A stretch of 64,000 nt of DNA from Icerya purchasi (lineage: Eukaryota; Arthropoda; Insecta; Hemiptera; Monophlebidae), in assembly GCA_039619475.1 (NCBI GenBank), contig CM077115.1, positions 538,502,315-538,566,314 on the forward strand. The letters run 5' to 3'. The first letter of the stretch is position 1. The number at the start of each line of letters is the position of its first letter. Made by a program: the position numbers and the translations under genes. Positions 45,405 to 55,859 of the stretch are shown piece by piece. Below the pieces are notes generated by a model, which did not search any database, was not told the DNA's origin, and was given only the letters and a program-made list of their open reading frames with translations.

Positions 45405-45690
45405 CATCAGCGGGGGGCACGGTGGGGCAGCTGCCCCCCCTCGAGCCTTGAATCTTTTTAATCAACTGGCATTGATGAATATTCAAAGGCGCGTAATCAT
45501 GGACAATTTAGAAAACGTATGTTTTAATTAAGATTTTATTCTTGTTTAATAAAATATCAAGCCTTTACAACAGTTATAAATTTTATTTTTCCTATAACTC
45601 ATATCCTCTTTCTATCATCCCCCCCCCCCCTTGGCGGCTGGAAACTCATTTTGCCCCTCCCTGGCTCATCGGCTAGCGACGCCCATTTTT
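45405..45690. repeat. Possible short MITE with C/G-run ends
   Basis: GCGTCATCAGCGGGGGGCAC at the left and, inverted, GCGTCGCTAGCCGATGAGCC at the right, both followed inward by C/G runs (TGCCCCCCC; CCCCCCCCCCC near 45620). The ends resemble imperfect inverted repeats of ~12 bp with a GGGGCA motif. No TSD could be fixed. Confidence 0.35.
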
Positions 45691-45784
45691 CTTAAACGTA
45701 AAGGACATCGGAGTATGTTTATCACTGGAGAATACAATGTGTAAGCATATAAATGTATGAGTGGGGTATATATGCTCGACTGTA

Positions 45785-45788
<4 letters not shown>

Positions 45789-45822
<34 letters not shown>
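45789..45822. repeat. (TA)n microsatellite
   Basis: About 17 uninterrupted TA units. Confidence 0.95.
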
Positions 45823-45825
<3 letters not shown>

Positions 45826-46513
45826 TATTGAATTAGGCCCGTGCCCAGAAATTTGAAAGGGAGGGGTGGCATTTTCTTCACATATTTATTTTATAAATAA
45901 CAATACATTTTTCACTAATATTCATACTATTAATAATTTCCATCATTTTGATTTATGTATTAATAATTTACATAAATGAATTACCCCGTACATGAACATT
46001 AATGATTAAAAAAATTTTTAAATTTTTTTAAAAATAGCCTTTTATTTATGCATTAAAAGAAGTATAAAATAACTTTATTAGTGTGCGACTGCCAGATACG
46101 CATCTTAACATTAAAATCTGAAACCACAAAATACTATTCTGAAAAATAAAAACGGGGGCCGCAGTTACAAAAACTTCTTCGGCATGTGTGTGGTATTGTG
46201 ATGCACAACAATTGGAACAACATTAAATAGTGATTGTAGTAATATTTTTTTATTTTTTATTGTTTAGTCTGGACTTTTTACTGTGTATTTCAATAAAAAA
46301 CAATAAATTTAAAATTTTATTTTATTTTGTTTTATTTTATTCAATATCTTGATTATAGGACATTTACAGAAATTTGTGTTACACTTTATTATGAAATAAT
46401 GGTTCGTAAACTTTGAAAGTTTCATTGAAGAAATAAAATATCGTTTTGTTCTCCACAAATATACGTAACAATCTTTCCAACGATATATCACATGCCCGAA
46501 AAAAAAAAAAAAA
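45823..46513. other. No recognisable gene
   Basis: AT-rich. GGCCCGTGCCCAGAAATTTG at 45836 followed by an AGGGAGGGG run resembles the head of a DNA-transposon MITE, but no matching right end was found. Confidence 0.3.
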
Positions 46514-46812
46514 ATTTCCAAAATTTCGAGCTTTCAGCGCCTCGAGGGTCTAATTTTAAAGCTGGAAACCCAGATGTTGCATAATATTGTATTGTCATCT
46601 GTAACAAGCATTTCTGCAAATGGACACTTTTTTAATTCATTGGGAAGTAAGTGAAAAATCGTTTCCAAAATTCTCCTCAGTTCGGCGCCCCGAGGGTCTG
46701 ATTTTGAAGTTTTTAAACCCGGATGTGTTGCATAATATTGTATTGCCATCGATAATAAGCATTTCTGCGAAAGGACACTTTTTTAATTCATCGGAAAATA
46801 GGTGAAAAATCG
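46514..46812. repeat. Tandem duplication, two ~150-bp units
   Basis: Two adjacent units with the same order of blocks: TTTCCAAAATT, GCGCC(T/C)CGAGGGTCT, TGTTGCATAATATTGTATTG, AGCATTTCTGC, GGACACTTTTTTAATTCAT and GTGAAAAATCGTT. They differ at about one base in ten to fifteen. Short frames in it are by-products. Confidence 0.85.
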
Positions 46813-48571
46813 TTCGCAATGTTCCCCAAACCGAGTTAAATAAAAGGCCAAAAAGATTACACATATTTTATTGATTATACTCGGAACAAAAAATTTTGCA
46901 TAAAATATTAATGAAGTACCTAAAAATATGGAGCATATTTTTCTTTTTTTTTTTTTTAAACAGAAAAAATTGCGTGAAAGGGCTATGAGCAGGCAAATGC
47001 TAAAGTACGAGAAAAACAGTTATTATTTAACTTACCTTGTTGCAGCTCTTTCAATAATCAAAAATATCGTACCGAGTTTCTAGGCATTATTTCATATAAT
47101 ATATAGTTCCTAAAATTCTGTAAATATATCTGTTATACATATGTTACTGTATAAAGAAATATAGTACACGCGAGTTCGGGCGTATTGTGAAGAATCGGGA
47201 TGACTGCTCCCGCTAGGTGGCGTTTAATAGACAACCCAAAACAATGCGTTCAGTACATCTGTATCTTCCTTTTCAAAAAGTATATAATGTGCATATTTAC
47301 ACATACTGTAGAAGAATATATGCGTATATGCGTGATTGTCATCAGTATAATGGGCTTTTTAAGGTCTCTGGCACTTGAGAGTAAAAATTGGAAACTTCCG
47401 ATTTATTTTCGATACGTTACACAATCCATAATGCTTCCAAAGTTAATTTTCTGCCTAAAATAATTGCATACGAAAGTGCTGGATGCGAGGAAGAGAAGAG
47501 CGTACATAGGCGAAAATTCGAAAAAAACGGTTTTTATTTTTTTTGACCTCGTTCCACCACTTTTAAAAATCTGAAAAAATTCATACATATTTTTGGCGCT
47601 AATTTACACAACATATATTTTTTCCGGAGTGTCGTCTATCTTTGTTTTAAAAATATTTTTAAAAAGGAAATTTTCGAACGCGCCTAAAAATGTGAATTTC
47701 GCGCAAAAAAAAAATCGGCTCTGGCCACTTTGTAGGGTTTAAAAAAACCTACATTTAAAAAAAAAAGAGTGTTCTAGGTCAAAAATTGACGAAGCTGGAC
47801 ATAAAAACCCCCAAAATGGAGAACATTTTTTTTTAGGTTAGGTTTAGGTTTAGGGGGCTGAAAATTTGCACAAAGGTATACTTTTTCATATACAAAATGA
47901 TGGCACCATCACTTTTGCGATTTGCTTCGGGGGCCGATTCGCCTATTTTACGCGGCCAGACCCTTACGCGGGAAATCAGACCAACCAGCATTTTGCGGAT
48001 TATACGTAATAGTAGGTGTGTATTTCAAAATTACCTCTTACCTAATCAAAACACACTGATTAAGTGAAATCAGTTACCTTTATTTCGAACCAAATATATT
48101 TATACAATAATAGGTAACATAAATTCGAGTACCGGTAATTTACTTCTAAGAAATTAGACATTGTCTAGTAATGTTGAACTCCTATTAATGTGTATTTTAA
48201 TAACCCGAAAATATGGTTTATATTATTTCTCCAAAAAATGTGTGCTTAAATTACGCAAGTAAATACGGTAATTGTTTGTCAACGATTAGTAACTTTAGAA
48301 GCATTTTGTATGACTAATACAACTTATAATACTACTTGCTATTTCGATTTCTCACCATTACACGAAATCTCTTCTTCCTTTAAAGTTCTATCAGAGTAAA
48401 TGCAGTTGATATTTTAGCCATTAGATGCGCTGCAGTCGAAAGCTGGTCTTGTTCACACGGCAACGGCTGGTTATCGGTCAGATCATTATTCGTCACTAGT
48501 TTGTGGTTACTGGAGTTGTCGGTGTGATTTCTTTTTTGCATGCTTGTGGATTTTTTAGGGTGGGTATTTTA
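46813..48571. other. No recognisable gene
   Basis: Unassigned AT-rich sequence. Around 47835-47860 a few TTAGG(T)-like units (TTAGGTTAGGTTTAGG) occur, too few to be telomeric. A GC-richer part lies at 47925-47990. Confidence 0.4.
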
Positions 48572-48660
48572 TAGTTTTAATAGTTTCAATAGTTTTAATA
48601 GTTTTAATAGTTTCAATAGTTTCAATAGTTTTAATAGTTTTAGTAGTTTTAGTAGTTTTG
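48572..48660 (+). repeat. Minisatellite, 9-bp unit TAGTTTYAA, about ten copies
   Basis: Units alternate TAGTTTTAA and TAGTTTCAA, with the last ones TAGTTTTAG. It lies in a 61-codon frame (48540-48725) where it would read (NSF)n, but nothing else supports a gene. Confidence 0.9.
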
Positions 48661-49064
48661 TTTTTTTGAAATATTTGTCTAGTTCTCTTGGAAGTTTATT
48701 GTACAACGTGATAGAACTGTTCTGAAAATAAAATACAGGTAATTATTTCCATTAATCAATCAATTAATAGTAACCTATCATAGAATTTTAATGTAAGGAA
48801 TAAAATCGTATATGTATAAATATCTTTTTCTTCAAATGGCTTGGGAAAAATATTTCTTTAATGTTATCTTCAACTGGTTTATATACTTCGCTGTAGAATA
48901 CGAATTTTTTTATTGAATTGAATTTTTTGTTTAGCGTACAATGTTTTGAAAACGACATTTATTTGAAATTGGTTCTTACAAAAGACGCCCTTAAACAACC
49001 TTTTACAGGCCTTTAATGATATCCATGATGTTAGCACTTTAAAAAAAAAACGAACAAATATTGA

Positions 49065-49885
49065 CAGGGTGGCCAGCTAACTGGGAAAACCGGAAATAAG
49101 CCGGGAATTTTGTTGTAAAACCGGGAGAAATAGTAAAAATAGCCAAACAATAATTCTGATTAAAAAAAAGCAATTTGAAGCGAAAAATTAATGCATTTTT
49201 AATGTACTAAATTACGAAGTTCTTTTTGATTTGCATAAAATATGCTGCGGTGGTCAAATGTTATCGATAGTAATGGAAAAAAATCCTTTTTTTTTTTTTT
49301 TTTTTGTATTTATTTGTCTCCAGTTTTTAATTAAAAGACTATAATGGCAGGTCTATTTTCACGATGAGTAATACTTACACTTATTGGCAGTACATTTTAG
49401 TTATAATTTTAATGAAATGCATAAAAAGAATTTTTAGTATGTGCTTCAGTTTATTAGGGGGGTTGAATCCTCTCAGTAAAACTTATGGATTGGCTTGAGC
49501 TCTGTAAACCTCTTACCGGCTATGATAACAAATGTAAATATATTAGACACTAAAACTATTTAAATGGGCAAGGACCTGTTATGAACTTCATTATTAATTT
49601 TTGTAATAATAAAGTAAGCATATATCGCTTCCGTTAGTACAACGGTAAAATATTTAAAATGTTAATAAAATAATTTGAAAAAATTAAAAAACTTCATTTC
49701 CTATTTTTTTGGTTCTACTGATATTTGCTTTCGCTTCGATTAGTTGGGTTTTTTCATAGTACAAGCGGAAGAAGGCTCACATAAGCTTTGGTTCAACTCT
49801 AGTAACCAGGAAATTGAAGAGTTTTAGACTGGAAAAATCGGTAATTTAAAAATTATATTTCAATAGCTTCTATGGTTGATAAATA
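49065..49885 (+). mobile_element. hAT-type MITE G copy 1, with an inner insertion
   Basis: It starts CAGGGTGGCCAGC and continues ACCGG...CCGGGAATTTTGT, matching MITE G copy 2 at 54612. Homology is interrupted from ~49290 (T run) to ~49750 by unrelated AT-rich DNA, then resumes to a degenerate right end near 49870. No coding capacity. The CAGGGTGGCCA terminus with CCGGGAA motifs is a common hAT-type pattern in insects. Confidence 0.6.
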
Positions 49886-50148
49886 ATCTTCATTTTTTGT
49901 GAAATGGGGTAATGTTATAAGTGCTTTTTTTTGTCATCGTTTTTTTCCCCCGGTAATGTTTTATTTCGCATTTGTCTTCAGTGTTTAGTATAGATACTAT
50001 ACCGTTTTTTTTTGTTGTTTTTTTTTTATTATTAATCTTATATATTGGGTTATTTTAAAAAATGTCAGATATGTTAACTATTTTTCTTTATCTTTTGAAT
50101 TTTTTCTTGGTTGTCAGTATACATTTAGAAATGTTGAAATGTCCAATG

Positions 50149-50179
<31 letters not shown>

Positions 50180-50879
50180 TGGCAACATTTGGGTCATCTT
50201 TTAACTGCTTCATATCCAATCAGCGAACACACGGCGTTGTCTATGGTTGTTTACCTTAAGCTCTTGGTCAGTTTGAGTTTATACGAGTGCAGATCCAAGT
50301 CTGGACGCAAAGTTAGCTAAATTGGAGCTGTAGAAAGGTTAAATTCTTGTTATACTCTTACACAAAGCAACAATGTTTTCAGCCTGATTATTTATCGAAC
50401 CGGTTAACTCGAATTTGGGCACGAAATGTCGAATAGTCAGTTGTGGTGAGGATTGGAACGTTTTTTAAACGGAATATTGATTTTTAAAATTAAAAATTAA
50501 TGATTCGCAAACGTTGTTCAACATTATAATAAACTTCCGCGGTGCTTTGTCATGCACTACTGAACAATGCACAACCAATTTGACAGATGTTGCTTTAATA
50601 ACATGGCTGTTAAAACAATATGAAAGACCCTATATTAATATATTCACGGTTTTTAATAGTTATTGTTACAGTAATCGTTATCTTATTTAATTAAATTATG
50701 CTTTTTTATTTTGCTGCCACAATTTTTTTATAAATAATTGACTAGTTCGTTACACTTAGAGTTTATTTTTAAAAAAAGTTGATCTTTTCATACATATATT
50801 TCATTTAAACAAATTTATTCCGTCATATTGCACATATGAGTATTACAATTGTCTTCCAGTATTTCGAAATGCTTATATT
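49886..50879. other. No recognisable gene
   Basis: AT-rich sequence with a 25-T run at 50152-50177. A GC-richer section at 50215-50330 shows no gene. No repeats shared with other parts of the window were noticed. Confidence 0.4.
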
Positions 50880-50993
50880 TATACAGGTATTTGTATGTTT
50901 GTAATTATTTTCGGAATTATGTCTAAAATCTCATTCATATTTTATCCTATTAGTTTACTTTTCATTCGTGATTGTGCAGTATGTGTTAAAATA
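50880..50993 (+). repeat. RepC fragment, second copy
   Basis: Matches 27090-27190. RepA copy 2 is inserted at its GTTAAAATA, only about 10 bp from where RepB4 is inserted in the other copy. The repeat continues after 53662. Confidence 0.65.
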
Positions 50994-52707
50994 GGTGATC
51001 GGACAAAAGCGCACAAGTTAAAAATGCTTCGGACAAAACCGCACAGAGATAAAAGCGCACATCGATTTGCAGAACAGGAGGTAACTTATTAATTTTTCCG
51101 TTCTCGGCAATTGCATCATTTGTGAAAAGGCAAAACTGGACAGTTGCCCCGTAAAGAATTTAAAATTCAAAAAAATTATTGGTAATCAGCGAAAACAGAG
51201 TAAAAATAATACAATTTTTTGTATGATTCACTAGTCATCTTTCTGTGTTTTTTTTTATTCTTAGATGTGTATTTGTTTGTTAATAATCATAGTGTCTATT
51301 GACTATGACTGCTAGGAAGTTACCGTATATAAAAAATAAAATTACATCTTTTTTCTACGTTTATGGACCACTTATCCACAAAACATAATAATAAATTTCT
51401 CCAACAAAGAATGGCATTTCTAGATAATAATATAGCAAATAAACTTTAGAATTCTTAGTAAAAATAATTTTAAATTATTAAAATAATAGAAGGTTTCGGC
51501 CCCTGCTCATTTTATTTTAAAAAATTAAATTTTCCCGTATTATTAGAAATTAAAAATTATGAATTTTAGCTAAAAGTACTAAATTTGATTATTTTAAGTA
51601 ATAAATAAATCAAACATAATGTTCTTAACTGACTTTTTTCTCAACTCTACATGAAACTCTTTCACAACTTCAGCATAATTTAAATTTCCTGAGTATTTTA
51701 TTGAAATAAATTCTGGATTTTTTTTATGTACGTTTTTGGTACCTCACGATCAAGAAATTAACCTAGCAACAAGGAAGTGCAAATATATTTAATTTATATA
51801 TATCTGTCTGAAACTATGGTCGAATTGCGAACTTCTTGACAATGCAATAGAGACCGCTTAATCAACAGCGAATTCTGTTCAGAATTAAATCATTCAATCA
51901 TTATATTTATATATTTTATTCTGATCATATTAAAATGAAAGTAAGTAAAATTCCCTTGATACAAAAGTTTGAAGTATTGTGGAATAAAAACAGAGTTCAA
52001 GTTTTTCACGATATGACAAAAATATTGCAACAGCTGTTTTAATCAGCAATGAAACCGCGAGCAAAGAGTCAAATAAACAACAATGATGAAAACGATTAAG
52101 AAGAAATAAGCAAACAAACGGTTGACGATATAGAAGTATTAAATATGACGAAAGTTTTAACCATGTTAATGAAGAGTTGCGAATTTTGTGATAATAATTT
52201 AAAAGCAAAAATTATTAAGAAAATTCAGACCAGTTGAAACAATTTATAAAGAAACGGTTAGTATACAACAGTGTAAAATAAAAGTTACCCTCACTGTTTG
52301 ACAAAGTAAAGCATTAGTACAGAGTCTTATCGAGTTAGCATTAAAAGGTGACATTTCTTTGAATAAAACCATTTAAAAATTATTTTTAGTCCTCACAGAT
52401 TAATTTAAATCAGTTTTGACTGCAGAAGTAAAAAATAAAAGACTTACATTGTGAAATTTCATGTATATAAGTTATACAGGATAAAAAAAAAAAATTATAT
52501 TTAAATTTTATGAATTCATGAATCGGTATTTTCGGTAATGCGCCTCTCTCCAAACTTGTCATGCTTGGGACGCCTCTGAGTACATCATTGATACAAAATT
52601 TATTTTGTATATAGGTAACTTCCTAGCGGTCATAGTCAATAGACACTATGATTATTAACAAACAAATACACATATAAGAACAAAAAATAACAAACAGAAA
52701 GATGACT

Positions 52708-53515
52708 TTTTAACCGACTTCAAAAAAGGAGGAGGTATTCAATTCGACTGTATTTTTTTTTTTTTTTTTTTTTTTTTATGTGTTACCACAGAACTTTCTT
52801 CTAGATGAACCGATTTTGATGATTCTTCTTTTATTTGAAAGGTGGTGTTTGTCATGTGGTCCCATTTAAATTTGATCAAGGTCTGACCGATAGTTTTTGA
52901 GTTATCCTTAATAATGCGGGAGATCGAAGCTTTTTGGATGCTTTTCATTCATGATTGTTTTCACCGTCGGATTAGATTTTTGACTTAAAATACTATAAAT
53001 TTGCCAAATTACCATGGAAATGTAGCTTTTGGTGTTTTTACCGTGGAAATAAATGTTTTAATTTAATTGAATAAAAATGCACTAAAAAGTAAAAAATAAA
53101 ATGCTTTTTTACAAAAAATAAATACCGACTTCAAGGTTTATTATAAAAATTTAAAAATGCACTAAAAAGTAAAAAATAATTACTCCCGATAAAATATATA
53201 TATCAGAGTGATATAACACTTAAGTGGTGATATCGTAATTCTTATACAACATTAATTTTTTGGAGTTGGCATCAAATTCATATTAAAAGAATAATTAAAA
53301 ACTGCATTAAATGTTGATTAAATTGTTCCTAACATGAATTTAATACCAACTCCAAAAAGTTAATGTTGTATAAAAATTACGATATCACCTTAAGTTATAT
53401 CACTCCGATATACATATTTTATCGGGAGTAATTATTTTTTACTTTTTAGTGCATTTTTAAATTTTTATAATAAACCTTGAAGTCGGTATTTATTTTTTGT
53501 AAAAAAGCATTTTAT
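52708..53515 (+). mobile_element. Insertion in RepA copy 2 with AACCGACTTCAAAAAAGG head and a fold-back
   Basis: It begins TTTTTAACCGACTTCAAAAA, then GGAGGAGGT and a T run, a head I recognise as widespread in insect genomes without knowing its class. ACCGATTTTGATGATTCTT follows. The right edge carries the inverse motif CTTGAAGTCGGTATTTATTT. RepA copy 1 is uninterrupted here; about 60 bp of RepA were lost at the junction. Confidence 0.65.
53097..53515. repeat. Large inverted repeat (fold-back), ~190-bp arms
   Basis: The left arm 53097-53290 (AAATGCTTTTTTACAAAAAA, then ATACCGACTTCAAGG, TACTCCCGATAAAATATA, ACATTAATTTTTTGGAGTTGG) is repeated inverted at 53323-53515, with a loop of about 35-50 bp. 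The arms differ at few sites, so the RNA or single-stranded DNA could form a long hairpin. Confidence 0.85.
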
Positions 53516-53670
53516 TTGAATTTTAAATTCTTTGCCGGGCAACAGTCCTGTTTTGCCTTTTCACAAATGATGCAATTGCCGAGAACGGAAAAATTATCAA
53601 GTTAGCTCCTGTTCTGCAAATCGATGTGCGTTTTTATCCTGTGCTCTTTTGTCCGTGAACCGTTAAAATA

Positions 53671-54611
53671 TGAGAATATGCTTTCGGATCAAGAGGGTAT
53701 CCAACAGCGTGCAAATTTTAGCAATTCTTCAAATAATCATAACTTTGGACACTAAAACTTAGTTACCATAGGAATTTAAAGGAAAACGATAACACACTTT
53801 AATATGAAAATTTGGCTACACGTTCCTTTCAACTCACCTCCGCAACAAAAATGGACCCAAAAAGCGGACGCTTGCATTCGACACGTATCATTTTCAAGTA
53901 TTCGTTGTGGACTAAAATGTCATGCCGTCCAAACAAAGGTCAATACCATCGCTTAGGCCGTTTATACTACATGAAGCTGTTGAGAACGTTTTTGTATATT
54001 CTGCGTTTTAGTCTTCTATATGGTTTATCCGGCAATAATGCATTCTTCGAAGCAGTGGATTTTCACGGTCTTTTGGGTGTTTTTATGAAAATTCTGATAT
54101 CTTTTATGATAAACTTGTTGCACTGTGCCTGCATTTAGATTGTGATAAATAGTTCTATTGCTCACGTAGTATAGCGCATTTTAGATAATTCTAAATACTT
54201 TCGTCTGGAATTGTACCGGACTGTAGTTAAATTTTTCAGTAGTGTCCTACGGTTCTATTCCGTACATTTATTTCGGTGCTTAGACGGTTTTGTTTAAAGT
54301 TAGTTCTCCTGAGCACAAGGTACACAGTTCTGAAGCAGACATTCAGTTTTTTTTTACGGAAGTTGGTAATATGTGGGATCCGCGTGAGTTCTGTGACCCA
54401 GAAACAAGTCGAGGTATTTTGTCAAATGTAATTGAAGTATCGGATTCAGTTCATAATAAATGGTTGGACAGGTTCTTCAAGATGAGGATTATATTTGCAG
54501 ATATTTCGGAGCTTATTTTAATTCGCCATTTAGTGTACACCACTTCCTACTACATCTAGTTGAGTATTGAATAGGTCGGCTAACTTTTTTAAGACATTTG
54601 CCTGCGCTAAA
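53671..54611. other. RepC continuation and unassigned sequence
   Basis: Starts with RepC sequence. Two plus-strand frames (53812-54138, 54290-54559) have balanced composition but no motif I know, and no homologous frame elsewhere in the window; I do not call them genes. Confidence 0.35.
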
Positions 54612-54938
54612 CAGGGTGGCCACCGAACCGAGAAATCGGGAATAAGCTGGGAATTTTGTCGTGAAACCGGGAAAAAGGAGTAAAAATAGCCGAAAACGAT
54701 ATTTTTAATAAGAAAAAATTATTTGAAGCGAAAATGAATGCACTTTTTAATGTACTTCACTGAATATAAATTACGAAGTTCTGTTTTATTCGTATAAAAT
54801 ATGCTGCGGCGGTCAAATATTATCAGTAGTAACAAAAAAATCCATTCTTTCCTTTCGTACAATTCTAGTAATTGGGAAATCGGGAGGATTTGGACTAGGA
54901 AACCGGGATTTAAAAGTTATATTTGAGTGGCTATCGTG
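54612..54938 (+). mobile_element. hAT-type MITE G copy 2
   Basis: Left end CAGGGTGGCCACC, right end inverted CACGATAGCCAC. It contains CGGGAATAAGC, GGGAATTTTGTCGTGAAACC and ATATGCTGCGG(C/T)GGTCAAAT shared with 49065. No matching TSD was found. No coding capacity. Confidence 0.6.
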
Positions 54939-55528
54939 TATCGTCAAAGTGTCATGTCCATATGTTAGAATTGTTAGATGTTGTTCAGGGGCGGATCTAG
55001 AGAGACATTTTGGGGAGGAAAATTATTCTTAAATATCTTGTTTCATAAAGAAAATCAAGTATCGACGTCTAGAACTTTAAAAATGTTTTTAAAATACATA
55101 ATTATTACAATTTAATTAAAATTTTGTTCAATTTTTATGTGAAAAATAAAAAAATTAAAAATTGTAGCTAAAATGGTAGTTTAAAATTTGAATAGTAAAT
55201 TACTAGAAAGAATAGAACGGTAGTATTTTTTTCTTAAGGGGTTACATACGTCCAGCAGCGCCAAAAATGCGCTAAAAGAGAAATTGTTTTTAGAAGGGAT
55301 AGCAATAGAAATTAATAAAAATAACTTTTACAGATTGTTTATTAGCATTTAAACTTTATAAAAATGTTTATTTAATTTTTTTTTTTTTAAATTACAACAT
55401 AAAAAATGACGTTTCCCGAAGAACTGTATGAAAAAAAGGTTGCTCCACGGTCTGCATCATTTCTTTTTGAAATGTTGATGCATCTGTAAAACGTTAAAAA
55501 ATTCTTGTAAAATAAAGTTGTAGTTATA

Positions 55529-55677
55529 GTCTGTCGAGCCGGATTTTCGAAATTCCAAAAATTTGGCAATTTACGGCAGTTTAAAAAAAAGGTGTGCATT
55601 TTGTGTCATAAATGTCACACTTTAATTATGTTTATAAAATTTTTTAATCACAATATAAAAAATCCGGCTCGACAGAC
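55529..55677. mobile_element. Short MITE with 19-bp perfect TIRs and TA flanks
   Basis: GTCTGTCGAGCCGGATTTT at the left is repeated perfectly inverted at the right. TA lies on both sides, so the inverted repeat including flank is 22 bp. A 149-bp length and a TA target fit a Tc1/mariner-type MITE. Confidence 0.7.
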
Positions 55678-55859
55678 TATAGAGAAAACAATTTCGGATA
55701 TTTAAAAAAGAAATGCATTAAAAAATATTAGAAACTGTATGAGTTATCATGTAGACCGTGTCGGAAAAAGTAGTTTTGAGAAAAACGCATTTAAAGTTTC
55801 AAGTGCATTTCGGTCAAGGTCGCGCGCAGCTAGATCAGGAACTTTATGAATTTTTAAGT

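Larger units (their letters stand above)
50994..53661 (+). mobile_element. RepA copy 2: complete element with long TIRs and 9-bp TSD
   Basis: Ends GGTGATCGGACAAAAGCGC and, inverted, GGTTCACGGACAAAAGAGC. Perfect 9-bp TSD GTTAAAATA (50985-50993, 53662-53670). The outer ~330 bp on the left are repeated inverted on the right (including TTGCAGAACAGGAG and TAGGAAGTTACC), i.e. long TIRs. Long TIRs plus a 9-bp TSD are the hallmark of Mutator-like elements. The inside (~1.2 kb) has no transposase. The right arm is interrupted by the insertion at 52708-53515. A small frame at 51935 (MKVSKIPLIQKFEVL) is shared with copy 1. Confidence 0.8.

Noticed and set aside
45789..45881. Frame translating the (TA)n array as YIYI repeats
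   Set aside because: Pure microsatellite translation.
47835..47865. TTAGG-like units as insect telomere repeat
   Set aside because: Only two or three imperfect units with TTTAGG variants, far too short for a telomeric array.
48540..48725. 61-codon frame with an NSF repeat as a structural protein gene
   Set aside because: The repeat is a 9-bp minisatellite whose unit happens to be a multiple of three; no further coding support.
53812..54559. Two plus-strand frames (108 and 89 codons) as host exons
   Set aside because: No recognisable domain, no clear splice context, and they lie amid repeats; support is insufficient.
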